DNA from: Microthrixaceae bacterium
GTDB lineage: Bacteria > Actinomycetota > Acidimicrobiia > Acidimicrobiales > Microtrichaceae
Assembly: GCA_023957995.1 (NCBI GenBank)
Contig: JAMLGK010000010.1
Span: 1-64,000 of the forward strand
Direction of reading: 5' to 3'
Length of the DNA: 64,000 nucleotides
The position numbers were made by a program, and so were the translations under genes. Under the pieces are notes generated by a model, which made no database searches, was not told where the DNA came from, and was given only the letters and a program-made list of their open reading frames with translations. Within the stretch, counting starts at the first letter, position 1, and each line of letters opens with the position of its first letter. This document shows positions 18,514 to 31,652 of the stretch, piece by piece.

Positions 18514-18982
18514 ATGGCCGACGATCAGGCACCCCCACGAAACCCGCCCGCAGCGACCGGCACCGGTCGCCCACCGATGCAGCCCGCAGCCCGCAACGCC
18601 ATCGCAGCCGTGCTGGTTCTGGTCGCCATCGTCGGGCTTGTATTCACCGTGCGACTTGCCGTCACCGGCGACGCCAACACATCCGACGCGCTGCCCGACT
18701 CCGTCGACCGACTGATTCCCGACTCCGGGGACGAGGTGCTCGCCCAGTCGTCGGTGGGAGTGGACCTTGCGGTGGGCTTCGATGCCTACCTGATCGTGAA
18801 CGGAACCGAGATCCGAACCGAGGCTGACGGGCTCACCAAGGATCTGGGACTGGGTCTGGTGACCTTCCAACCGGGCAACGGAAAGCCCGTGGACACGCTT
18901 CTACCGGAGAAGAACTGCGTGATAGCGATGGTGTGGCCCCAGACCGAGGGCGAGGACTCCGCCGAGCCGGTCTCCTGGTGCT

Positions 18983-18996
<14 letters not shown>
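18514..18996 (+). CDS. small single-pass membrane protein of unknown function
   Basis: 160 residues from ATG 18514. A proline-rich cytosolic N-terminus is followed by one membrane helix (about 28-50: AIAAVLVLVAIVGLVFTVRL). An outer domain of about 110 residues has two cysteines (KNCVIAMVW and SWCFNAA at the C-terminus) that could form a disulfide. The last 14 nt overlap the convergent HAD gene stop. I recognise no family. Position next to the PASTA kinase hints at an envelope role, but that is only context. Confidence 0.7.
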
Positions 18997-22783
<3,787 letters not shown>

Positions 22784-22828
22784 GGTCAGTTGTTAGCGGT
22801 ACCCGCGCTCAGGGCGCAAACTGATGGG

Positions 22829-23707
22829 GTGTCAGCTCCCCTGCAACTGTGGATCCTGCGAGCCCTGTGGCTCGCCCTGCCCTTCACTCTCCTCGACGCC
22901 CTTCTGGTGGCCACCGACGGCGCACAGGGATCAACCCGCGTCGCGGTGCAGTGCCTCTTCTGGGCGCTGTGGGCCTCGGCGCTCGTGGTTTCGTTGACGC
23001 CGTTGCCCTCCACCCTGACGGCGCTGCGGATGCTGCTGCCCATGGCACCGGCCGCCGCGCTCTGCGCTCTGGTCGTCGGACCGGCCGGAACGCTCGGCTG
23101 GCTCGGGATGCTGGCCGGTGCGCTTGCCGCCATCCTCGCCATGTCAGCAGCCACCGGGGACTGGTTCGTGGACGGTGCGTCCTACGGTGACGAGCGGAGG
23201 TTCTGCCTACGTGCGCCGGTGGCGCTCCTGCTCGGGCCGATCGAGCTCGCCTGGTTGCTCGCCGTTGTGCCGCTCCCAACGGGAATCCTGTTGTTCACCG
23301 AACAGATCTACCTGGCCGCGGTGCCGCTGATCCTGTTGGGGATCGCCACCGCCTGGTGGGGTCCGTTCGCCCTCTGGCGTCTGGCGCGACGATGGGTCGT
23401 GTTCGTACCTGCGGGCATCACCCTCGTCGACGACATGGCCATCGCAGAGCCGGTGCTCTTCCCCCGGCGGGCGGTGACCCGGATCGGACCGGCGCACGTG
23501 GCGACCGAAGCCACCGACCTCACCGTCGGGGCTCCCGGCCTGGTGCTGGAGGTGGACCTGTCCGGACCCATCGACCTGGCACCGGCTCCGCGCAGGGGGG
23601 AGCCGACCGAGGCGGTGGCGGTGGACTCGGTGCTCATCGTCCCCAGCAGGCCAGGTACGTTGCTGGCCCACGCCGAGACGCGCGGGCTGGTGGTGGTTCG
23701 CGACTGA
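22829..23707 (+). CDS. multipass membrane protein of unknown function
   Basis: 292 residues from GTG 22829 (GATGGGG lies just upstream); the much longer open frame reaching back to 21731 is a shadow of the MetE-like gene. Six hydrophobic segments fill residues about 8-195. A soluble beta-rich C-terminal part begins RRWVVFVPAGITLVDDMA, reminiscent of bacterial PH-like/DUF domains following membrane helices. It ends 10 nt before the convergent mnmA stop. No family recognised; it interrupts the otherwise minus-strand set between mnmA and the MetE-like gene. Confidence 0.75.
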   Translation: MSAPLQLWILRALWLALPFTLLDALLVATDGAQGSTRVAVQCLFWALWASALVVSLTPLPSTLTALRMLLPMAPAAALCALVVGPAGTLGWLGMLAGALAAILAMSAATGDWFVDGASYGDERRFCLRAPVALLLGPIELAWLLAVVPLPTGILLFTEQIYLAAVPLILLGIATAWWGPFALWRLARRWVVFVPAGITLVDDMAIAEPVLFPRRAVTRIGPAHVATEATDLTVGAPGLVLEVDLSGPIDLAPAPRRGEPTEAVAVDSVLIVPSRPGTLLAHAETRGLVVVRD

Positions 23708-23717
23708 CGGTCGGTTG

Positions 23718-24794
23718 TCAGACCGATCCGCCCGTCGCCAGTCCCCCGGCGAGCACCAGGTCGACATCGTCGCCGTGGGCTCCGTAGAGAACCACGCTCT
23801 GACCCTCGGCGACCCTTGTGGTGGGCTCCGCCCAGCGCAGCCCGAGTTGCGAGCGCGAGGGGTCCCAATGCGTGACCGATGCCGGCCGGGCGCTCCCATG
23901 GGCCGACGTCTGCACCATCACCTCCGCGCCGGCCCCGAGGCTCACCGCTGTCGCCACCGCCTCCAGCTCGAGCACCTCGGTATTCAGGTCCTCCCGCGGT
24001 CCGACCGTCACGGTCCGGTTGGCCACGTCGACCCGGGTCGCGAACCTGCGGTCGTCACCGCCCGCGAGGTTGAGTCCGCGTCGTTGCCCCACCGTGACCA
24101 ACTCGACCGCGGTGACCGATCCGACACGCGAACCCTCGGAGTCCACAACCGTGCCCGGGTGCAACTCGATGCGTTCGGCCAGAAAGGACTCTCTGCCATC
24201 GGCTCGCGTGATGAAACAGACGTCCTGGCTGTCGGGCTTCGCAGCCGTGCGCAGCCCGCGCTCGGCTGCAATCTCGCGGACCCGCCCCTTGGTCAGGTGC
24301 CCGATCGGGAACATGACGCGAGCCAGCGACTCCCCTATCAGGGGGTGCAGCACGTACGACTGGTCCTTGGTGGTGTCCGCACCGCGCCCGATCCGCAACG
24401 AGCCGTCCTCCACCCGCACGACCCGAGCGTGATGGCCCGTGGCAACCGCGTCGAACCCGAGGAGATCCGCTCGCTGCAGGAGCACGTCGAACTTGAGGTG
24501 CCGGTTGCACTCGACACACGGATTCGGGGTGCGTCCGGCCGCGTGGTCTGCCACGTAGGGCGCCACGACATGGTGTTCGAACTCGTCGGTGTAGTTGAAC
24601 ACGTGGTGGTCCATCCCGAGTTGCGCAGCACTGCGACGGGCGTCCTCCACGTCGCTCACCGAACAGCAGCCGGTGTCGGATTCGCCACCCCAGAGCTTCA
24701 TCGTGGCACCGACCACTTCATGGCCCTCGTCGAGCAGGATGGCGGCGGCCACGGAGGAGTCGACCCCGCCCGAGAGTGCGGCCAGCACCCTCAC
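23718..24794 (-). CDS. mnmA: tRNA-specific 2-thiouridylase MnmA
   Basis: 358 residues. The PP-loop SGGVDSS (8-14) adenylates U34 of tRNA Lys, Glu and Gln. The nucleophile Cys93 (NPCVECN) and the persulfide Cys193 (DSQDVCF) that transfers sulfur are both present. The tRNA-binding GHHARV and KDQSYVL blocks are also visible. GTG 24794 overlaps the stop of the upstream cysteine desulfurase (GTGA), so sulfur donor and thiolase are made together, as in many actinobacteria. Confidence 0.97.
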   Translation of the reverse strand: MRVLAALSGGVDSSVAAAILLDEGHEVVGATMKLWGGESDTGCCSVSDVEDARRSAAQLGMDHHVFNYTDEFEHHVVAPYVADHAAGRTPNPCVECNRHLKFDVLLQRADLLGFDAVATGHHARVVRVEDGSLRIGRGADTTKDQSYVLHPLIGESLARVMFPIGHLTKGRVREIAAERGLRTAAKPDSQDVCFITRADGRESFLAERIELHPGTVVDSEGSRVGSVTAVELVTVGQRRGLNLAGGDDRRFATRVDVANRTVTVGPREDLNTEVLELEAVATAVSLGAGAEVMVQTSAHGSARPASVTHWDPSRSQLGLRWAEPTTRVAEGQSVVLYGAHGDDVDLVLAGGLATGGSV

Positions 24795-26071
24795 CGTGCA
24801 CCCCCGACCGCGCCGCGACGGGAGAGCGAGCGCACTCGGTCGAGCGAGACCGTGAAGGTCTCAACCGCGCGATCCACTTCCGCAGGGGTGCTGTCGGCGC
24901 CCAGCGTCAGCCGGACCGGAGCCACGTCGGGGTCGACGACGCCGATCGCCTCGAGCACATGGGAGGCCCCTATGGCCCCCGATGCGCACGACGAGGCCGC
25001 CGAGGCGCAGACCCCACGCTGTTCGAGCAACAACAGGAGCTCCTCGCCCACTACCCCGCGCACCAACAGGTGGCAGTGACCGGGCAGGGTTGGGGCCTTC
25101 CGTCGGTCGATCGTCTCGGTCACACCGTCGAGTGCGACCAGACGTTGCGCCAACGAGTCCCGCAACGCACCGATGCGCTCGACCGAAACGGGGCGCCGTC
25201 GTGCGGCTGCGATCAGAGCTGCTGCGAAACCCACGATCCCGGCGACGTTGTGGGTGCCACCCCGGCGGTCTCGTTCCTGGCCGCCGCCGTGCAGCAATGG
25301 GGCCAGGGTGTGGGGGCGGCGCACCACGAGCGCCCCGGTGCCCTTCGGCCCGCCGAGTTTGTGGGCCGAAACACTCACCAGGTCGGCCTCACAGGCGACC
25401 GACCGCAGGTCGAGCCATGGCGCGGCCTGAACGGCATCGGTGTGCAGCGGCACGCCGGGCGCATGTCGGCGCACCACCTCTGCCACCGCGCTGATGTCGT
25501 TGATCGTTCCGAGCTCGTTGTTGGCCGTCATGACAGACACCACCGACACCCCGGGTGCGCGGCTGTTCTCTGTGTAGCTGCCTCCGGTGTAGCTGCCTCC
25601 GGTGTAGCTGCCTCCGGTGTGGCCGTCACCGATCGTGCGGACCGTCTCTGCGAGGGCGGTCAGATCGACCCGACCGAACCTGTCGACCGCCACGGTGGCG
25701 CCGCCCAGGGCCTGGGTGGGACGAAGCACAGCCGGGTGTTCGACCGCCGAGCACACCGGTGTCCCACGCCGCGGAGGCATGCCACCGGTGACCGCATGGT
25801 TGTCGGCCTCGGTGCCCCCGGAGGTGAACACCACCTCGCCCGGTTCACACCCGAGCACTGTCGCCACCTGCTCGCGCGCCTCATCGAGTGCGCGCACCGC
25901 GTCCCTAGCGAGGGCATGGGACCCCGAGGGGTTGCCGTACCTCCCCCGGCCCCTCCCGGTGAGGTCGGTGCCCATCAGGAACGGCTCCATGGCCGCGATC
26001 GATTCGTCGCACAACGCGGTCGTCGCCGCGTGGTCCATGTCGACGAGTTCGCTGCAGTCGGTCGGGCTCAC
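24791..26071 (-). CDS. iscS: cysteine desulfurase (IscS/NifS family)
   Basis: 426 residues from GTG 26071; ATG 26038 (MDHAATTALC) is an alternative. PLP-enzyme motifs are MDHAATT at the N-terminus, NPSGSHALARDA, TSGGTEADNHAV, the cofactor Lys in SVSAHKLGGPKG, and GGGQERDRRGGTHNVAG. The catalytic Cys lies in the loop GVCASAASSCASG. It converts cysteine to alanine and an enzyme persulfide, here probably feeding MnmA (4-nt overlap) and perhaps Fe-S assembly. An insertion of repeated GGSYT units sits between the large-domain strands and is not part of the usual family. Confidence 0.95.
   Translation of the reverse strand: MSPTDCSELVDMDHAATTALCDESIAAMEPFLMGTDLTGRGRGRYGNPSGSHALARDAVRALDEAREQVATVLGCEPGEVVFTSGGTEADNHAVTGGMPPRRGTPVCSAVEHPAVLRPTQALGGATVAVDRFGRVDLTALAETVRTIGDGHTGGSYTGGSYTGGSYTENSRAPGVSVVSVMTANNELGTINDISAVAEVVRRHAPGVPLHTDAVQAAPWLDLRSVACEADLVSVSAHKLGGPKGTGALVVRRPHTLAPLLHGGGQERDRRGGTHNVAGIVGFAAALIAAARRRPVSVERIGALRDSLAQRLVALDGVTETIDRRKAPTLPGHCHLLVRGVVGEELLLLLEQRGVCASAASSCASGAIGASHVLEAIGVVDPDVAPVRLTLGADSTPAEVDRAVETFTVSLDRVRSLSRRGAVGGAR
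25574..25618. repeat. 15-bp tandem repeat, 3 identical units, inside iscS
   Basis: GTAGCTGCCTCCGGT occurs three times in perfect tandem (25574-25588, 25589-25603, 25604-25618). It keeps frame and encodes GGSYT three times in a surface insertion of the cysteine desulfurase. Perfect identity suggests recent slippage and possible length variation between strains. Confidence 0.92.
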
Positions 26072-26238
26072 CCCAGAATGCTACGGGTCGGGCCGCTCCC
26101 CCGAACAGCGCGAACCGGAGCACCGACCGGGTTCTGTGCGGCGGACCGGACACCGATATCGCCCACGACACTGCCAATTTCCTCGGCGTTGGCTCACAGC
26201 ACCGCGATCCGCGCGGTTCGGGACACGTCGCAGACAGC

Positions 26239-27993
26239 TCAGAGAGGCATCGCTCCCGGCCCGCTGAGCGGAAGCGTTCCGGCCTTCTTCTGGGAGCTGA
26301 TCTCCCTGCCCACCGCGGTGAACGTGCGCGCCACTCGCCCGAAGCTCGCCACCGCACCGAGGAGATCACGGACTCCCGACACCCTGTAGCTGCTGGGTCG
26401 CGGGCCTCGACGGCCGGCCATCCAGTAGGAGTGGAGCAACAGCGGTGGATTGAAACCCTCGGCGGTCGCACGCGCCAGAGGTCCGCCCTCGATGTCCTGG
26501 GCATCGAAGATCTGGATCTCCTTGGAACGCCTGCCGCTGGCAACCCCATCGGTGTGCACCAACACCATGACGTAGCCGTCGTTGGGTCCGCTGCGGTCAC
26601 GACGCGGCACGAAGGTGGGCGGTGACGGGAACGAGCCGGGCTCGTACTCGAACACTCCCGACACCTTCCGGCTGGCCAGATCGAACGAGGCCAGTGCTCC
26701 CGGACGGCCCTCCGGCGGCAGCTCATCGGTGGGAACCATCCTCTGGTGGTCGCTGTGGGCGTACATGTCCCACCAGTCCTGTGACACCAATGCCGGGTCG
26801 AACCCGGTCCCAGCGAACCACGCCTGGGTGACCTGATTCCGTGCGGCGCCGTCGGTGTGGTCGTAGGTGGAGAGCACCCCACCCCAGAACCGATCATCCC
26901 AGATCGTGTCCGCGGAGCGGACCTCACCGGTTGCCGCCACGATCTCATAGGTACCCATGCAGCCGGGTTGCTGTGCGAGGGAGATCAATCCCTCGTGATC
27001 CCGCGACACGACAGCTCCCGAATGGGTGACCTCACCCTCGGAGAGCGTGATCATCAGATCTGCGAGGGTGATGTGCTCCGTGTGTACCCGCAGGATTCCG
27101 TCGCTGTCGTCCACGTCGACCATCAGGTGACCGGTCGGCATCGGGATCCGAACCTCGGTCACGGGCACCGACTCGCCCGGCGGCGTGCGCCGCAGGTCCT
27201 CCTTGGCGACGATCCAGAGCTGGGTGAAGTCCTGGTTCGACAGCTGCCGCGGACCCCTGCCCCTCATCACATCCGGTTCGAGCTTGAACGGCAGGTCGCA
27301 GAACACGAGGTGGTTGCTGGTGGCCTTGATGTCATGGATCGAGTCGAACGGACCCATCCCCTCGAGGGGCCACCGTTCCACGGGCCCCGACAGGCCCCAG
27401 CGGGCCAGATACGTCGGGGCACCCGGCATCGGGAAGTAGTTGACGAAGTAGAGCGCCCGCTCCTCCCAAGATGGCGCCGGGTGTGCGGCGACGGGGCACA
27501 TCGGTTCGAGCAGCCCGGGTGCCATCTGCGCCCATTCGCCGTTCGATCCAACCGGTGTGATCACCTCGAGGGTGACCGGATCCACCTCTATGGGTCGGCC
27601 CGCGTCGTACCCGACGAACAGTCGGCCGTCCATGGCCTGCACATTGGTGTTTGCCATGTTCGACACGCCGAAGGGCGAGAACTGCGCGAACTCCACCGTC
27701 CTGAACAGCTTCGGGTAGCGCCGCTGGATCCGGGCCACGCGGGTGCCCATGGCCCTTGCCCGGGCCGAAATCGTGCCTCCCGGTGTGGGTTCCATGGAGA
27801 AGCGGTGCAGCAGACCGAACTGGTTGAACCAGTGCCCTCCCGGCTCGCGCTTGTCGGGACCGATGATGAACACCTCCCCGAGCGCATCATCGGGCCAACG
27901 CCCCTCGATCACCTCTAGGTCCCAGTCACCCTCGCCCGCCCCGTGGAACAGATTGCCGGTCAGCGTCGCACCCGGACCAACTTCGTCGCTCAA
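26239..27993 (-). CDS. carotenoid oxygenase family protein (RPE65/CCD)
   Basis: 584 residues, somewhat long for the family. A seven-bladed propeller with four iron-binding His is expected. Candidate ligands are in AAHPAPSW, SIHDIKATSNHLVF (the best family match), VHTEHITL and the C-terminal LLLHSYWM. ANTNVQAMDGRLF and GDWDLEVIEGRWPDD also fit. It would cleave a carotenoid, retinoid or stilbene-like double bond with O2; substrate unknown. The start is TTG 27993 with GGGGCGGAG immediately upstream; no ATG nearby fits. Downstream 167 nt separate it from iscS; I see no gene there. Confidence 0.88.
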   Translation of the reverse strand: MSDEVGPGATLTGNLFHGAGEGDWDLEVIEGRWPDDALGEVFIIGPDKREPGGHWFNQFGLLHRFSMEPTPGGTISARARAMGTRVARIQRRYPKLFRTVEFAQFSPFGVSNMANTNVQAMDGRLFVGYDAGRPIEVDPVTLEVITPVGSNGEWAQMAPGLLEPMCPVAAHPAPSWEERALYFVNYFPMPGAPTYLARWGLSGPVERWPLEGMGPFDSIHDIKATSNHLVFCDLPFKLEPDVMRGRGPRQLSNQDFTQLWIVAKEDLRRTPPGESVPVTEVRIPMPTGHLMVDVDDSDGILRVHTEHITLADLMITLSEGEVTHSGAVVSRDHEGLISLAQQPGCMGTYEIVAATGEVRSADTIWDDRFWGGVLSTYDHTDGAARNQVTQAWFAGTGFDPALVSQDWWDMYAHSDHQRMVPTDELPPEGRPGALASFDLASRKVSGVFEYEPGSFPSPPTFVPRRDRSGPNDGYVMVLVHTDGVASGRRSKEIQIFDAQDIEGGPLARATAEGFNPPLLLHSYWMAGRRGPRPSSYRVSGVRDLLGAVASFGRVARTFTAVGREISSQKKAGTLPLSGPGAMPL

Positions 27994-28177
27994 CTCCGCC
28001 CCCCGGCGCTCGACTGCAGAAACGATCGGACAGCCCGCAGGATAAACGCCGTTCAGCGGCTGCGACCAGCGGTCCCGGCTGTTGGGGTCGCCCCGGAGGG
28101 CAATACTGTCGCCCGGTGGGGTCTGTGCCGGGCGAGAGGATGCCGGTGCGATCCGGTTCGAACAGGAGGATCGCGCA

Positions 28178-29017
28178 GTGACCGAGCAGAACCCCCCGGA
28201 GTCCGGGGACCAGCCGAACTGGGCTCCGCCGTCGGGAGCGCCACCCGAGCCCGACCGCGACCCGACAGTGCCTGCACCGAGACCGGACCCCTACGCGCAG
28301 TTCGGCAATCCGCTGAACGACACCTGGGGCACCCAACCCCAACCGGCTCCACCGATCCGTGCCCAGAGCGCCACCCTGGTCCAACCCAGGAAGAAGATGT
28401 CCCGCGCTTCGCGCTGGGGCATCGCGATCGTGTTGCTCGCCCTGCTCGCTGCACTCGGCTGGCTGTTCAGGGAACCGATCGGCGACGCCTGGGACTGGGT
28501 CTACCGCCAGGCTGATGACTTGGTGTCCGACAGTGCCGACTCGGACCAGGGTGCGGCTGGAACCAGCACGCCCCCAGCGTCGGAGCCCGGTTCGTTCGAG
28601 TCGGCCGCTGAAGCCGAAGCTGACTCGTTCGCGCAGTGGAAGGCCGACAACGCCGCCGAGCTCGATCGCTTGGGCGAAACAGCACGGGATTCCGCGGCCG
28701 AGATGGTCGATCTCGGCGAGTCGGCTGCCAACACCGGTGCTGTGGATCCCACCGCGTACCGAACCGCGCTGCTCGCACTGAAGGGTTCGACCCTCGAGTT
28801 GGTCGGGTTGCTCAACACCGCTCCCGAATCAGCGATCCGCAACGATTTCGTGAGCATCCTCCTGGTCGAGGTGGACGGCATCAACCAGATGGTTGCTGCG
28901 GTCGACTCCGGCTCGAGCACCGACGCAGACGCGGCAGCGAAGAGGCTGACCGATGCCGGCACCGAGCTGGAACGGCTCTGCCGACAGTACGGATCCAGTG
29001 CGGCCGGACTGTGCTGA
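28178..29017 (+). CDS. proline-rich single-pass membrane protein, helical outer domain
   Basis: 279 residues from GTG 28178, with AGGAGGA 7 nt upstream deciding the start. Residues 1-75 are Pro-rich with PPSGAPPEPDRD and similar, and would be cytosolic. A basic patch (PRKKMSRASR) precedes one membrane helix (about 82-102). The outer part is acidic and helical, with a final segment carrying two Cys (ERLCRQY and GLC at the end). TTGGGG (28082-28087) and TACTGT (28104-28109), 16 nt apart, could be its promoter. No family recognised. Confidence 0.75.
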   Translation: MTEQNPPESGDQPNWAPPSGAPPEPDRDPTVPAPRPDPYAQFGNPLNDTWGTQPQPAPPIRAQSATLVQPRKKMSRASRWGIAIVLLALLAALGWLFREPIGDAWDWVYRQADDLVSDSADSDQGAAGTSTPPASEPGSFESAAEAEADSFAQWKADNAAELDRLGETARDSAAEMVDLGESAANTGAVDPTAYRTALLALKGSTLELVGLLNTAPESAIRNDFVSILLVEVDGINQMVAAVDSGSSTDADAAAKRLTDAGTELERLCRQYGSSAAGLC

Positions 29018-29087
29018 TGCCTCCGGCGACCGGGTGGCTCCTGCGGACAGCACACGGTGCGACTCATCGGTGCGGCGCTGGTCCGCC

Positions 29088-29957
29088 TCAGAGGAAGTGC
29101 GCCGGGCCTGAGAGGGCGAACTGAGCCTGGGTCAACGCGAGTGTCACTACCACACCGGCAACAGACCACCTGAGGGCCTGACGAACCGGATGGTTGTGCG
29201 ACCTGCGTCGGGAGAAGAACCAGGCCACCGGCAGGACGACGGCCACAGCGAGTACTGAACGACGCATCCGCAATCGCCATTCGGCGCCCTCCTTGGTGAC
29301 CGGATAGCCCTCCGCCGCATCGAGCAGAGGAACCAGTTCCTCTATGGGTACTCCGAGGCCACCTCCGAACGTCGCCACGGCACGAACCGCACCACCAGAG
29401 TCGAACACCGGGCTGCCGGAACTCCCGGGGGCGATGGCAGCGGTGAATCCGACGGTGTCTATTCCACGCACCTCCCGACGGTCACCTGTGATCACACCGT
29501 CGGTAGCCGTGGGGCCTTCACCACCGGGATACCCGACAACCGCTACGGGTTCCCCGGCCACGGGGATAGCGGGGTCGATTTCGAGTGCATCGCGTCCTGC
29601 GGTGGAGCAGCGCAGTACTGCCAGATCCACATCGCGCTCTGCGATGGCGGTGTAGCACTCGACCCGCTCTCCGTCGGAGAAGTCCATGTAGATATCGCCG
29701 GTTCCGCCCTTGGCCACATGCAGATTCGTGATCACGGTCGCATCCCGAGCGACCCAGCCCGTGCCATTTCCACCGGCGCTGCGCACGAGTCCGACCGACC
29801 CCACGGCATCTTCGAGCACCCCTCGGGGCACCGGCTCCGTAGAAGCACGCGGGGCACCTACACCGAGGACACCGAACGCTGCGAACACGATCGATACGAA
29901 CAACCAGCGAACAAACACCTCGTTCTTGCTAGCACCGGTCGCACCGGTTTCGAACAC
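29088..29957 (-). CDS. exported trypsin-like serine protease, C-terminal membrane helices
   Basis: 289 residues from GTG 29957 (GTG 29918 is possible). A signal or anchor segment (about 16-34) precedes a chymotrypsin-fold domain with His80 (TNLHVA), Asp111 (RDVDLAVL) and Ser180 (APGSSGSPVF). Two further hydrophobic segments near 234-251 and 265-282 would tether it, so the active domain faces outside. The layout differs from HtrA because no PDZ domain is present. The start is only 18 nt from the divergent gene start at 29976. Confidence 0.85.
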   Translation of the reverse strand: MFETGATGASKNEVFVRWLFVSIVFAAFGVLGVGAPRASTEPVPRGVLEDAVGSVGLVRSAGGNGTGWVARDATVITNLHVAKGGTGDIYMDFSDGERVECYTAIAERDVDLAVLRCSTAGRDALEIDPAIPVAGEPVAVVGYPGGEGPTATDGVITGDRREVRGIDTVGFTAAIAPGSSGSPVFDSGGAVRAVATFGGGLGVPIEELVPLLDAAEGYPVTKEGAEWRLRMRRSVLAVAVVLPVAWFFSRRRSHNHPVRQALRWSVAGVVVTLALTQAQFALSGPAHFL

Positions 29958-29975
29958 GCCGAGGATACGATTCGG

Positions 29976-30824
29976 GTGGTGGAGAGCGACTACCGGCTTG
30001 CCCTGGTACCCGTGGTGATCTCGACGGCCATCGGGCTCTTCTATCTGGTCGTCAATTGGCGGATCTTCAACAAGGCCCGGCGTTCGGGCGCCCTTCTGCT
30101 GCTCAACTTCCTCCTCGGAGCCTCGGCACCCTGGATACTCGAGGCGGACCCGAGCCCCTGGATCTGGGTGATCGTCGCTTCGGTGAGCTGGCTGATCGGA
30201 CTCGGGATCGTCACCACGATCATCTCGATCATCGGACGGCCGGGTTGGTGGGTCCTGCCCTACCTACTCGCATCGGTGCCCGCGATCGCACTTCAGATAT
30301 GGGGAGCCGGGGCCTCCGCGTTCGAGGACCCGCCCGAGGCCCTCGCATTTGCTCTGGTGGCCGGGCTCATCCTCGCAGGGCTGATGTTCATCCCCATGTA
30401 CTTCATCGGCATGTACGACCTCGGTGACGCCTTCGCCAAGAGTCCCGGGTTCCGGGTGGGACTGATGTTCCTGCCGTTCGTCTTCCTGCCGATCCTGGCT
30501 TTCGACCGGAGCAGCTACGGCAACTGGGGCGGCTACGAGCGGAGCCACTCCCGGTACGTGCCGCCCAACTCGCGACAGTTCCCCGGCGGTTCGGTCCCCC
30601 CGGCAGCGCCACTGGTGGTCGGAGCTCCGGCCGTCGATGGATCTCCAGCACCGACGATCCCTCCTCTGCGACCGGCCGCGGACGACTCTCCCGACGCCGG
30701 CTGGTATCCCGACCCCGGCGGATCGACGGCGCAACGCTGGTGGGACGGATCAGCATGGACCGATCAGCTCGATCCACCGGCCCGGGCCGCAGCTGCGGGT
30801 GATCCCCCCTCAGCGATGCGCTGA
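29976..30824 (+). CDS. membrane protein with C-terminal DUF2510 motif
   Basis: 282 residues from GTG 29976 (GTG 29979 next to it); the frame upstream is a shadow of the protease. About six hydrophobic segments fill residues 5-180. A Pro-rich linker leads to the DUF2510 hallmark DAGWYPDPGG ... RWWDGSAWTDQ near the C-terminus, a short tryptophan-rich module common in actinobacterial membrane proteins. The last 15 nt overlap the convergent RDD gene. Function unknown. Confidence 0.82.
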   Translation: MVESDYRLALVPVVISTAIGLFYLVVNWRIFNKARRSGALLLLNFLLGASAPWILEADPSPWIWVIVASVSWLIGLGIVTTIISIIGRPGWWVLPYLLASVPAIALQIWGAGASAFEDPPEALAFALVAGLILAGLMFIPMYFIGMYDLGDAFAKSPGFRVGLMFLPFVFLPILAFDRSSYGNWGGYERSHSRYVPPNSRQFPGGSVPPAAPLVVGAPAVDGSPAPTIPPLRPAADDSPDAGWYPDPGGSTAQRWWDGSAWTDQLDPPARAAAAGDPPSAMR

Positions 30825-31652
30825 CCTCGGTGGCGCCCCGGCCACGACGGGAGCGACCGGCGCATTTCCCAGCGACACCTCCCGTAGGAGTCCGCCGACC
30901 TGCCACTGGAACGCTGCGGCGACACACACCAGCCAGAGCTCGGGATCCACCGACGCCGGCAGCTCGTGGTGGATGCGTTGTCTCACCGCCTCGGCGAGTT
31001 CCATCGCCTCATGTGAACGAACCCGTGGGTCGAGATCACCCACCCGCAGGAGGAACTCGCGGATCAAGGAGAACTGCTCCTCGCTCAGAGCACTCACATC
31101 GAGCTCCGACACATAGCTCTCGAATCCGGCAGGGGCGAAGAAGACCACCGGCGTCTCACCCGCTCCCGAGCGCCGCTGTCGAACAACGACGGTCGACGCG
31201 GCCAGATCACCGAGGCGCTGTGTCGCCGGGGAGAACATGGCGCTGAGCAGGGCCACGAACCCGAACGAGAAGTAGATGTCGATGAGTGCCAGCAGACCCC
31301 GCACAACCGATTGGCGGGCCTGGACCGGCGAACCGTCGGCGGAGATGACGCGCAGCGAGAAGATCCGCTTGCCGACGCTACGACCCCGCCAGAGGATCTC
31401 CATGCCGATCGGCCAGATCAACAGGGTGAACACGATCAGCAGCAGGTACACAAGCGTGGGCGAGAGCGAGGCCCCTCCCACCAGAACCACGAGCATCCCG
31501 AGGGCGAAGGCCACCACCACCTGCACGACGAGGTCGATCACCCGTGCAAACGCCCTCGTGGCGATACCCGCCGTCGGGAGGTCCAGGAGAACAGCCTCAG
31601 GTGTGACCACACCGGTGCGCACGCCACCGTACGGTAGTGGCGTCATGGACAT
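30810..31652 (-). CDS. RDD family membrane protein
   Basis: 280 residues. An N-terminal RDD domain begins ATRAFARVIDLVVQ (the Arg-Asp pair in helix 1) and contains EILWRGRSVGKRIFSLRVI, the conserved loop of the family, followed by a third helix and TQRLGDLAAS. The C-terminal 110 residues are soluble and acidic. Starts at ATG 31652 or 31646 overlap the start of the divergent SpoIIM-like gene at 31645. In mycobacteria I recall RDD and SpoIIM-like proteins likewise adjoining DUF58 and MoxR genes (Rv3691-Rv3695). Confidence 0.88.
   Translation of the reverse strand: MSMTPLPYGGVRTGVVTPEAVLLDLPTAGIATRAFARVIDLVVQVVVAFALGMLVVLVGGASLSPTLVYLLLIVFTLLIWPIGMEILWRGRSVGKRIFSLRVISADGSPVQARQSVVRGLLALIDIYFSFGFVALLSAMFSPATQRLGDLAASTVVVRQRRSGAGETPVVFFAPAGFESYVSELDVSALSEEQFSLIREFLLRVGDLDPRVRSHEAMELAEAVRQRIHHELPASVDPELWLVCVAAAFQWQVGGLLREVSLGNAPVAPVVAGAPPRSAHR

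Noticed and set aside
25574..25618. Short tandem array as a possible CRISPR
   Set aside because: Units are contiguous 15-mers without spacers and lie in frame inside a coding gene.
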